From an uncultured Lachnospiraceae bacterium (GTDB lineage: Bacteria > Bacillota > Clostridia > Lachnospirales > Lachnospiraceae), in contig CACXEU010000022.1 in assembly GCA_902766735.1 (NCBI GenBank), positions 1-41,285 of the forward strand: a stretch of 41,285 nt of DNA, given 5' to 3'. The notes under the pieces were generated by a model, which searched no databases, was not told where the DNA came from, and saw nothing but the letters and a program-made list of their open reading frames with translations. Both the position numbers and the translations under genes were made by a program. Every line of letters starts with the position of its first letter. Position 1 is the first letter of the stretch. Of the stretch, positions 22,673 through 30,058 are shown piece by piece.

Positions 22673-23488
22673 TTATGTGTTCATATCTCTGACCATTTCC
22701 ATATCTTCGTCTTTCTTCATTAAGACACCGAGGAATGGAAGTTCCTGCTGGATTTTATCCGGATCCACGCCACCAATCATCAGGGCACGGAGCCAGTCAA
22801 TTAATTCAGAGGTGCTAGGCTTCTTACGGATATCTCGAATTCCACGAATCCAATAGAAGGTCTTCATGGCACTTTCCAATAAGTGTTCTTCCAGGTTTTC
22901 GAAGTGTGCAGTGACAATCTGTTTCATTAAATCTGCATTAGGAAATTCGATGTAATGGAAAATACAACGGCGAAGGAATGCGTCCGGCAATTCTTTTTCC
23001 GCATTGGATGTGATAATTACAATCGGACGTTTTTTTGCCTTGACGGTTTCCTTGGTTTCATGGATGTAGAATTCCATTTTATCAAGTTCCCAAAGAAGGT
23101 CGTTTGGAAATTCCAAATCTGCTTTATCAATTTCGTCAATCAGAAGAACCACCTGTTCCTCTTTTTTAAAAGCTTCTCCTAACTTTCCAAGCTTAATGTA
23201 ATGAGAAATGTCATCCACGCCGGATTCGTCAAACTGGCTGTCGTAAAGACGCTGGATGGTATCATACATATAAAGACCATCCTGAGCCTTGGTAGTGGAC
23301 TTGATGTTCCAAATTAAGAGCTCTTTGTCAAGAGCCTTTGCAACAGCATCTGCCAACATGGTTTTTCCGGTTCCCGGTTCTCCCTTAATAAGCAATGGCT
23401 TCTCTAAGGTAGAAGCAACCTCCACAGCGGCCATTAAATCTTCTGAGGCCACGTAAGTATCTGTTCCTGTAAATTTTGTTTCTGCCAT
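22673..23488 (-). CDS. MoxR-family AAA+ ATPase
   Basis: This 271-residue MoxR AAA+ ATPase has Walker A GEPGTGKT (36-43), Walker B LLIDEIDKAD (115-124), sensor 1 IITSNAEKELPDAF with the following arginine finger in LRRC, and a C-terminal lid with a sensor-2 region. MoxR hexamers remodel or help insert metal into partner complexes and work with VWA proteins, one of which follows directly. It lies 39 nt after the P-type ATPase gene. Its ribosome-binding site AAAGGAG (23512-23518) is 23 nt from the ATG, too far unless the intervening hairpin folds. MAETKFTGTD is a normal start for the subfamily, so I keep this ATG. Confidence 0.9.
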   Translation of the reverse strand: MAETKFTGTDTYVASEDLMAAVEVASTLEKPLLIKGEPGTGKTMLADAVAKALDKELLIWNIKSTTKAQDGLYMYDTIQRLYDSQFDESGVDDISHYIKLGKLGEAFKKEEQVVLLIDEIDKADLEFPNDLLWELDKMEFYIHETKETVKAKKRPIVIITSNAEKELPDAFLRRCIFHYIEFPNADLMKQIVTAHFENLEEHLLESAMKTFYWIRGIRDIRKKPSTSELIDWLRALMIGGVDPDKIQQELPFLGVLMKKDEDMEMVRDMNT

Positions 23489-23518
23489 AATCTGAATACT
23501 GAAAACAGTATCTCCTTT
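23489..23518 (-). promoter_or_regulatory. Hairpin between ribosome-binding site and start codon of moxR
   Basis: Read on the minus strand, AAAGGAG (23512-23518) is followed by a perfect 6-bp hairpin ATACTG-TTTT-CAGTAT (23496-23511) and then 7 nt to the ATG. Folding shortens the effective spacing from 23 to 7 nt, so the hairpin probably bridges the site to the start and may tune moxR translation. Confidence 0.55.
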
Positions 23519-23527
23519 CTTAAAAAA

Positions 23528-25924
23528 TTATTTGTTTCGTTGTTTTAATTTCAGTGCATGTTTTTTCTCGATTTGATCGAGGATATAGCACGATAGTTTA
23601 TAGGTATATCGCAGTAATGGTTCTGTAATGAATGCAAACACAATCAATAACATAGTACATTGTCTGGTAATATCTGTAATCGAGAATAGTTTTCCGATAA
23701 ACAGCATACAAATCAGCCAGCCAACAATCAGGGAAATCAATAAGAACCAATGAATCCTGGTCATCGGTGAGGCTACGCGATATAAAATCATAAATCCTAC
23801 GATGGCAAGCAGAATCGTACAACAAGTCGAAATACTATGCTCGTCCACGTGGAATTCATTACAGAAGTACACTAATCCTGCAACGACAACAAAGTCGGTC
23901 AGTCCTGCAGGCAATGCCCTTAAAAAGACATTGGTTAAGAATTTTCCGCTGATGCGGTTCTTGTTCGGTTCCAAAGCCAGAACGAAGGATGGTATGCCTA
24001 TCGTAAAGACGCTGATTAAGGAAATCTGCGATGGCTCTAAAGGATAACTAAACATAAAAATCATGGAGAACAGTGCCATGAGTAACGAAAAAATATTCTT
24101 TACCAAGAACAGGCTGGCTGATCTCTGAATATTGTTTACGACCCGTCGTCCTTCTAAAACGACAGAAGGCATTCTGGAAAAATCAGAATCCAATAAAACT
24201 AACTGAGCAACGTTCGCGGCGGCATCGCTTCCGGAAGCCATGGCAATGCTACAGTCTGCATCTTTTAATGCTAACACGTCGTTTACACCGTCTCCGGTCA
24301 TGGCAACGGTATGCCCTTGCTGTTGAAGGGCGTTTACAAATTTCTGTTTCTGGTCCGGAGTGACACGTCCGAATACGGTATATTCAGAAACAGCCTTATA
24401 AATGTCTTCATCAGTTTCCAATGTGGACGCATCCACATAGCGATGGGCATTTTCGATTCCTGCCTTCTCGGATATTTCTGAAACAGTGGCAGGATTATCA
24501 CCGGAGATAACTTTCAGTTCCACCCCGCATTCGGCAAAGTAAGAAAAGGTTTCTTTTGCTCCGCTACGAATGGCATTGGAAAGATATACGAGGCAGATTG
24601 GCTGAATGCTTTTCTCCAAACGTTTTCCAGTCATTTCACCTTCATAAGTACCGAATACAATGACACGGTATCCCTTATCACTATATTTTCTGATTTCACT
24701 CTCGTATTTGGAATATTCCTTTAACAATAAAAATTCCGGAGCGCCTAACACATAGTGAGTGCCATGGAATGTTGCGGCACTATATTTTCTTTCTGAGGAA
24801 AAGGCAATGACCTGGTCCGCTTTTTCTGTACCGTCTTGGTGGAAGGAATTTTTCATAGCTTCCATGGTGGCGTTATCAGCTGTCATTGCTGAGGAAAAAT
24901 CGGATAAGAGTTTGGTGACATGCTGTACGCTATGGTCGGTTGCGCTCTCGAAGATGTGAAGTCCGCTGACTTCCATTTCCGGAACGGTAATGGTACCGGT
25001 TTTATCCACGCAGAGCACATCAACACGTGCTAAGGTCTCGATAGATTTCATATCGTGGAGTAATACCTGTTGTTTTGCCAGACGAATAGCGCTGACCACT
25101 AAGGCAACACTTGCCAACAGATATAATCCTTCCGGAATCATTCCAATCACGGCAGCAACCATACCGACGATACTTTCTTTTAAGGAAGCATCCTGTAAAA
25201 TATATTGCTGAAAAAACATGGTGGCACCAATTGGAATGATGACGATTCCGATAATCTGAACCAAACGGTTCAGAGATCGTATCATTTCAGACTGCTCATG
25301 CTTTTGGGAAGCGGTAGCTTCCAAAGTGAGCTGGGAAACATAGGATTCTTTCCCAACTTTATCCAGACGGGCAATACATTTCCCGGAAACAATAAAACTT
25401 CCGGATAATAATGGATGCCCCGGTTCTTTCGTTACTTCATCAGATTCTCCGGTAATCAGGGATTCGTTGACATTGACGGAACCACGAATTACTGTGGCAT
25501 CTGCCGGAATCTGGTTCCCGGCAGAGAAAATCACAATGTCTCCCTGGACCAGTTTCTCGGCGTCAATCCGTGTCTGCTTTCCGTTTCGAAGAACCACACA
25601 GGTTGGCGCATTTAAAATCGTCAACTCGTCCAACACCTTTTTGGAACGAAGTTCCTGAATGATACCAATTAAAGTATTGGAAATAATGACAGGAAGGAAA
25701 GTCAGATTGTTAAATGCTCCTACCAGAATCAGGAGAGCCGAAAGAACAATAAAGATAAAGTTAAAATAAGTAAATACATTGGAAGTGATAATCTGCTTCA
25801 CGGTTTGGGTGGAAGAGTCCACTTTCGTATTTACCAGTCCTTTGTTGATTCGCTCCTGAACCTGGGCATCGGTTAACCCGAATGCTGGATTTGTTTTTTC
25901 ATGTTTGTGATTCGTTGTAGTCAT
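23528..25924 (-). CDS. Cation-translocating P-type ATPase (P2-like, CtpE-type)
   Basis: This 798-residue inner-membrane cation pump has an actuator domain with TGES (158-161), an M4 segment GMIPEGL (261-267) of the calcium/sodium-pump class, phosphorylation site DKTGT with Asp308, VISGDNPATV and MTGDGVNDVLALKDAD hinge motifs, and C-terminal membrane helices (~620-780). No heavy-metal-binding CxxC domain or CPx motif is present, so it is not a P1B pump. The LARVDVLCVDKTGT and PEGLY context recalls mycobacterial CtpE, a Ca2+ transporter, but the ion is not settled. I take ATG 25924 (TAGGG upstream, family-like start) rather than in-frame ATGs at 25948 or 25993. It is first of three genes with moxR and the VWA gene. 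Confidence 0.88.
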   Translation of the reverse strand: MTTTNHKHEKTNPAFGLTDAQVQERINKGLVNTKVDSSTQTVKQIITSNVFTYFNFIFIVLSALLILVGAFNNLTFLPVIISNTLIGIIQELRSKKVLDELTILNAPTCVVLRNGKQTRIDAEKLVQGDIVIFSAGNQIPADATVIRGSVNVNESLITGESDEVTKEPGHPLLSGSFIVSGKCIARLDKVGKESYVSQLTLEATASQKHEQSEMIRSLNRLVQIIGIVIIPIGATMFFQQYILQDASLKESIVGMVAAVIGMIPEGLYLLASVALVVSAIRLAKQQVLLHDMKSIETLARVDVLCVDKTGTITVPEMEVSGLHIFESATDHSVQHVTKLLSDFSSAMTADNATMEAMKNSFHQDGTEKADQVIAFSSERKYSAATFHGTHYVLGAPEFLLLKEYSKYESEIRKYSDKGYRVIVFGTYEGEMTGKRLEKSIQPICLVYLSNAIRSGAKETFSYFAECGVELKVISGDNPATVSEISEKAGIENAHRYVDASTLETDEDIYKAVSEYTVFGRVTPDQKQKFVNALQQQGHTVAMTGDGVNDVLALKDADCSIAMASGSDAAANVAQLVLLDSDFSRMPSVVLEGRRVVNNIQRSASLFLVKNIFSLLMALFSMIFMFSYPLEPSQISLISVFTIGIPSFVLALEPNKNRISGKFLTNVFLRALPAGLTDFVVVAGLVYFCNEFHVDEHSISTCCTILLAIVGFMILYRVASPMTRIHWFLLISLIVGWLICMLFIGKLFSITDITRQCTMLLIVFAFITEPLLRYTYKLSCYILDQIEKKHALKLKQRNK

Positions 25925-26002
25925 TTTTATTACCCTATTCTTATGCATTATTTTTCCGGAATGGATAGCTCCCAATATGCCGGAATTGTACATTATCTAC
26001 CT

Positions 26003-26023
26003 ATTATAACCCGAAAATGTCAA
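26003..26023 (-). promoter_or_regulatory. Possible promoter region of the P-ATPase operon
   Basis: On the minus strand a perfect TTGACA (26018-26023) and a perfect TATAAT (26003-26008) occur, but only 9 nt apart, so they cannot be one promoter. Each may pair with a weaker partner (for example GATAAT downstream of TTGACA). The exact promoter is unresolved. Confidence 0.3.
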
Positions 26024-26066
26024 GAAAGTGTAAAGAAATTATGGAAAGTTCAAAAAACTTACAAAA

Positions 26067-26075
26067 TTATCCACA
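26067..26075 (+). other. Single consensus DnaA box (TTATCCACA)
   Basis: A perfect match to the DnaA 9-mer lies in the divergent intergenic region 25925-26169. I see no cluster of boxes, AT-rich unwinding element or dnaA/dnaN neighbour, so it is at most a regulatory or titration site and may be chance. Confidence 0.35.
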
Positions 26076-26091
26076 CAATTTCCTAAAATAG

Positions 26092-26125
26092 TTATCATAA
26101 TGGGTAAATTGTGATATAATCACAA
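26092..26125 (+). promoter_or_regulatory. thrH promoter with dyad operator over the -10
   Basis: TTATCA (26092-26097), 17 nt, and TATAAT (26115-26120), with TG at 26112-26113, form an extended -10 promoter. TTGTGAT (26109-26115) and ATCACAA (26119-26125) are perfect inverted half-sites separated by 3 nt, centred on the -10. The shape recalls CRP/FNR and Rex operators (TGTGA...TCACA), but the central spacing is one base shorter than the classical sites. Confidence 0.65.
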
Positions 26126-26169
26126 AGTGTGTAAAAATAAAACAAAAAACGTTGATTGAGGAGGAAATC

Positions 26170-26778
26170 ATGGAAATTGTATGTTTAGATTTAGAAGGTG
26201 TATTAGTTCCGGAAATTTGGATTGCTTTCGCAGAAGAAACAGGAATTGAAGCGTTAAAGAAAACTACCAGAGATGAACCGGATTATGATAAATTAATGAA
26301 ATATCGTATTGATATTTTAAAAGAACACGGATTAGGACTGAAGGAAATTCAGGATACCATTGCAAAGATTGATCCGATTCCGGGAGCAAAAGAATTCTTG
26401 GATAATCTTCGTGAATTAACACAGGTTATTATTATTAGTGATACATTCACACAGTTTGCAAAGCCACTGATGAAGAAACTTGGATGGCCAACTATTTTCT
26501 GCAATTCATTGGTAGTGAATGAAAATGGAGAAATTACTGGACATAAGATGCGTTGTGAAAAATCAAAATACACAACAGTAAAGGCTTTGCAGTCTATTGG
26601 ATATGATACGATTGCCAGTGGAGACAGCCATAATGATATTGGAATGATTCAGGCTAGTAAGGCAGGATTCTTATTCAAGAGTACAGATGCCATTAAGGCA
26701 GAATATCCGGAATTCCCAGCTTTTGAAAACTATGATGAATTATTAGAAGCGATTAAGAAAGAATTAGGAAACAACTAA
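26170..26778 (+). CDS. thrH: ThrH: phosphoserine phosphatase / homoserine phosphotransferase
   Basis: This 202-residue HAD-superfamily enzyme closely resembles Pseudomonas aeruginosa ThrH, including the start MEIVCLDLEGVLVPEIW, where the first Asp (residue 7) is the nucleophile and the usual second Asp of D-x-D is Glu. IISDTFTQF gives motif II, the Lys of MRCEKSKYTT motif III, and GDSHNDIGMI motif IV. ThrH dephosphorylates L-phosphoserine and can transfer the phosphate to homoserine. GAGGAGG precedes the ATG. Downstream is epsC, which would consume the serine made, and no terminator separates them. Confidence 0.92.
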   Translation: MEIVCLDLEGVLVPEIWIAFAEETGIEALKKTTRDEPDYDKLMKYRIDILKEHGLGLKEIQDTIAKIDPIPGAKEFLDNLRELTQVIIISDTFTQFAKPLMKKLGWPTIFCNSLVVNENGEITGHKMRCEKSKYTTVKALQSIGYDTIASGDSHNDIGMIQASKAGFLFKSTDAIKAEYPEFPAFENYDELLEAIKKELGNN

Positions 26779-26839
26779 TTTAAGACAAGTGGAATTCCGT
26801 TTAAGTCATTCTCATAGAATAAACTGACGGAGGTGGAAG

Positions 26840-27796
26840 ATGCATAGCAAGATAGAAGTTGAAATTAAAGACATCGTGAATCATATTTTGGAAGATTACG
26901 AAAATGAGAAGACCATTGATGCGATTGAACTATTTGATCAGCCGGATATGGATGTGGTGGCAGATATTACGAAGAAACTTCTCAATATTGTGTATCCGGG
27001 ATACTATCGTGACCGGTCCTATCGCTTTTACAATGATGACAGCAGGTTGGCAGTAATTATTGAGGATGTTGTTTACAATCTGACGAAGCAAATTAGTATT
27101 GTATTACGTCAGTTGCCGGAAAATTCCGAAGTAAGCCCACAGGAAATTGAAGAGCGTGCACAACAGATGTCATTGGAATTTTTCAGAAAGATTCCGAAGG
27201 TAAGAGAGTATACAGAAACGGATGTACTGGCGACCTTTGATGGGGACCCGGCTGCATTTAATAAGAATGAAATCATTCTATGTTATCCGGGGTTATACGC
27301 AATTACCATAAATCGTCTTGCTCATGAATTGTTTCTTTTAGGAATCCCGATTATTCCGAGAATGATGACGGAACAGGCCCATAGTAAGACTGGAATTGAT
27401 ATCCACCCAGGGGCAACCCTTGGAAAGTATTTCTTTATTGATCACGGAACGGGAATTGTTGTTGGTGAGACAACCATTATCGGCGATTATGTGAAAGTTT
27501 ATCAGGGGGTAACCATTGGTGCCTTGTCTACGAGAGGTGGACAGAGACTAAAAGGAGTGAAACGTCATCCGACCATTGAGGATCATGTCACGATTTACGC
27601 CGGAGCATCCATTCTTGGTGGGGAAACAGTGATTGGCCGCGGTGCGGTGATTGGAAGTAACGCGTTCATCACGAAGTCAGTGGAACCGGGGGTTACGGTA
27701 AGTATTAAGAATCAGCAACTGGATATGAAGAGCAAGTATGACTATATAGAAGCCAGTGAACTGAATCCGGAAGAAAATTGGTTTTATACCATTTAA
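26840..27796 (+). CDS. epsC: Serine O-acetyltransferase EpsC
   Basis: This 318-residue EpsC-type serine acetyltransferase (EC 2.3.1.30) makes O-acetylserine for cysteine synthesis. A long helical N-terminal domain (~1-175) is followed by a left-handed beta-helix of hexapeptide repeats (~190-300): the catalytic IDIHPGATLGKYFFIDHGTG stretch with its His, then VVGETTIIGDYVKVYQGVTIGA and VTIYAGASILGGETVIG, each part under twenty residues. Family length of ~310 fits EpsC rather than the shorter CysE. GGAGG precedes the ATG. It sits 61 nt after thrH and 33 nt before a response regulator, with no terminator on either side. Confidence 0.92.
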   Translation: MHSKIEVEIKDIVNHILEDYENEKTIDAIELFDQPDMDVVADITKKLLNIVYPGYYRDRSYRFYNDDSRLAVIIEDVVYNLTKQISIVLRQLPENSEVSPQEIEERAQQMSLEFFRKIPKVREYTETDVLATFDGDPAAFNKNEIILCYPGLYAITINRLAHELFLLGIPIIPRMMTEQAHSKTGIDIHPGATLGKYFFIDHGTGIVVGETTIIGDYVKVYQGVTIGALSTRGGQRLKGVKRHPTIEDHVTIYAGASILGGETVIGRGAVIGSNAFITKSVEPGVTVSIKNQQLDMKSKYDYIEASELNPEENWFYTI

Positions 27797-27829
27797 AATG
27801 TTTATATAGAAAACGAGCGAGGTATGAAT

Positions 27830-28531
27830 ATGAACAAAGGGAAAAAAGTTGTACTGATTATTGAAGATGATTTGAAGTTAAGAGAGGTTCTTTCAAAATT
27901 CCTGACCAGAAATGAGTTTGAGGTACTGGTTTCGGGAACTGGAAAAGAAGGAATTGATTTGTTTTTTGAGTATAGCAGGAAGATTGACATTATCCTGTTA
28001 GACGGTATGTTGCCGGACATTGACGGAATCATGGTTTTGAAGGAAATCAGAAACAGTTCTCAGGTGCCGATTATCATGCTGACAGCAAGAGAGTCCGAAG
28101 AGGATCAGTTAGAAGGACTGAACGGTGGTGCGGATAACTACATCACAAAGCCGTTCCTGATGAAAGTTCTTCTGGCACATATGGATAAATTAATTGACCG
28201 AAATGACCAGAAAGGTCCGAACGCCATTGAACGTGGTGCGTTGAGACTGGAAAAGAATTATCGAAAAGCTTTCTTAAATGACGAATACTTTGAAACAACA
28301 CCGAAGGAATTCGAATTGTTGGTATATTTTGCAGAAAATGAAAACATCGTAGTGAGTCGTGAAAGAATTCTGAATGCAGTATGGGGCTTTGAATATGATG
28401 GAGATATTCGTACCGTTGACACCTTAGTGAAACAGCTTAGAAAGAAAATGACGGACGCACATCCATACATTCAGTCCGTTTATGGAGTTGGATATCGCTT
28501 TGAGGTAAAGGAAAAGAATGCGGAGAATTAA
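27830..28531 (+). CDS. OmpR/PhoB-family response regulator
   Basis: This 233-residue two-component response regulator has a receiver domain (~5-120) with acidic pair EDD, phosphoacceptor Asp58 (ILLDGMLPD), Thr in MLTARES and Lys in ITKPF. A C-terminal winged-helix DNA-binding domain (~135-230) ends GVGYRF. I take ATG 27830, because the GAGCGAGG site is then 7 nt away, while the in-frame ATG at 27824 is one base from it. The histidine kinase start overlaps its 3' end by 14 nt, so the pair is translationally coupled. Targets are unknown; flanking epsC and the GH3 gene are candidates. Confidence 0.9.
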   Translation: MNKGKKVVLIIEDDLKLREVLSKFLTRNEFEVLVSGTGKEGIDLFFEYSRKIDIILLDGMLPDIDGIMVLKEIRNSSQVPIIMLTARESEEDQLEGLNGGADNYITKPFLMKVLLAHMDKLIDRNDQKGPNAIERGALRLEKNYRKAFLNDEYFETTPKEFELLVYFAENENIVVSRERILNAVWGFEYDGDIRTVDTLVKQLRKKMTDAHPYIQSVYGVGYRFEVKEKNAEN

Positions 28532-29942
28532 GTCAAAATATCTTATTCGAATGACCGTTTTTCTACTGATTTTAATTGGCGGAATTATTTTAGGATATAA
28601 TTTATGTGCCAGGCAGTATTATATTTTAGAAACCGAAAAGAGCATGGTGGATACCTTTCAGGATTTGTCAAAACTCCCCTTGGAATCAATGGGAGATGGA
28701 GAAATTGGAAAAATGGAGGAGTTGGCGTCTTACGGATATACAGTGGATGTGTTCTGTGAGGACCATATTCTGTTTACCAGCAGTCGAAAGAGAAACCTGG
28801 AAACCAGACCGGACAGCATAGGGATTTTGGACATAGAAGACTATGAGGAAGAACCGGTACCGATTATTAGTGAAAATGTCATTATGCTAAAGGGAAAGGT
28901 TCAAAAGAATGGAACAACGTATTTCATTCTTTTGGCAATGAACATTAAATCCCTTGACAGTAGTATTAACCGAATTTGTAATTTCCTGATTATCGAGATG
29001 TTTGTTGCTTTGATTATAGCGGTTCCTTATTCCATTATTCAGGCAAATAGAACATTGAAGCCGATTGAGCAGTTAGAGGAAATAACCAATAAATTAAAAG
29101 ATGGTCAGATTGATTTCGACAAGGATAAATACAAATTTTCAAATGACGAAGTAGGTGTGGTTGCTGAACGAATTTTTGAAATGTATATGAGTATTTCTGA
29201 TAAACTGTTGGAAACTCAGAACTATAACTATTTGCTTCGGAGTCAGAATGATGGTTTGGTGGAAATGGATGAGCGAAAGAAAGATTTCATCCGAATGGCC
29301 ACACATGAGTTGAAAACACCATTGGCAATTGTTTCCAGTCAGTTGGAAATGATGAACTTGGAACATCCTGAAGCAATGGAAGAATACTATGAATCAGTTA
29401 TGGAAGAAATAAATAAAATGTCCGATATGATTCGGGATTTATTACAGCTATCCATGAATAACGGGGAAAAACAAAAGATAACATTGAAAAAAGTCAATTT
29501 TTCAGAGTTACTTTTGTCACGGGAAAAACGATATATCTCGTGGATGAATAAGAAAAATTTAAAAGCAGTTTTTGATATCGAGCCTGATGTTTATGTGATG
29601 ATGAATCAGGAGCAGGTGATGCAGGCATTCAATAACTTATTGATGAATGCCTTTGAACATGCGGAGAGCGAAAGTAGTGTGAAAGTTTCCTTGAAAATGA
29701 ACGGGGAAAATGCAGCATTATCTGTTTACAATCGTGGTGAACCGATTCCTGAAAAGGATTTCGGGGAAATCTGGAAAAGTTATTTTAGCAAGAAGCAAAG
29801 AGACGATAATGTGAATATTGGTGTGGGGCTTTATATCGTAAAGGAAATTGTGAAAGAGCATAACGGGATTTGTTTTGCTGAAAATAGGGATAAAGGCGTA
29901 GTTTTTACCATGGTATTTAAAGGGGAGAAAGGGAAATCCTAA
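28518..29942 (+). CDS. Sensor histidine kinase
   Basis: This 474-residue membrane sensor kinase has a first helix (~8-28), an extracytoplasmic sensor of ~125 residues, and a second helix (~155-175). A HAMP-like linker (~178-235) is followed by the HisKA domain with ATHELKTPLA (His263) and the ATPase domain with N-box NNLLMNAFEHA and G-box GVGLYIVKEIV. It phosphorylates the response regulator encoded just upstream, whose stop codon it overlaps by 14 nt. The sensor domain shows no family I recognise, so the ligand is unknown. No clear strong terminator follows. Confidence 0.9.
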   Translation: MRRIKSKYLIRMTVFLLILIGGIILGYNLCARQYYILETEKSMVDTFQDLSKLPLESMGDGEIGKMEELASYGYTVDVFCEDHILFTSSRKRNLETRPDSIGILDIEDYEEEPVPIISENVIMLKGKVQKNGTTYFILLAMNIKSLDSSINRICNFLIIEMFVALIIAVPYSIIQANRTLKPIEQLEEITNKLKDGQIDFDKDKYKFSNDEVGVVAERIFEMYMSISDKLLETQNYNYLLRSQNDGLVEMDERKKDFIRMATHELKTPLAIVSSQLEMMNLEHPEAMEEYYESVMEEINKMSDMIRDLLQLSMNNGEKQKITLKKVNFSELLLSREKRYISWMNKKNLKAVFDIEPDVYVMMNQEQVMQAFNNLLMNAFEHAESESSVKVSLKMNGENAALSVYNRGEPIPEKDFGEIWKSYFSKKQRDDNVNIGVGLYIVKEIVKEHNGICFAENRDKGVVFTMVFKGEKGKS

Positions 29943-29992
29943 CGTACCGTGTATATAGAAGAACGTTTAAAAGAACATGTCTATGAAGCATT

Positions 29993-30006
29993 CGGCAATG
30001 GTGCCG
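29993..30006 (+). other. Small GC-rich hairpin between kinase and GH3 gene
   Basis: CGGCA (29993-29997) pairs with TGCCG (30002-30006) around ATGG. The stem is short and no T tract follows, so it is a poor terminator. The 116-nt gap otherwise holds only a 22-codon GTG frame without a ribosome-binding site. Confidence 0.3.
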
Positions 30007-30058
30007 GTTCCTTATAGGGATGTTTTTGCGTATTGAAGGAAATGGGTTAAGGATAATT

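Noticed and set aside
26067..26075. Replication origin
   Set aside because: A single DnaA box without a cluster, unwinding element or dnaA/dnaN neighbours does not support an origin.
29949..30017. 22-codon GTG-started small gene between the kinase and the GH3 gene
   Set aside because: No ribosome-binding site, very short, and no recognisable features.
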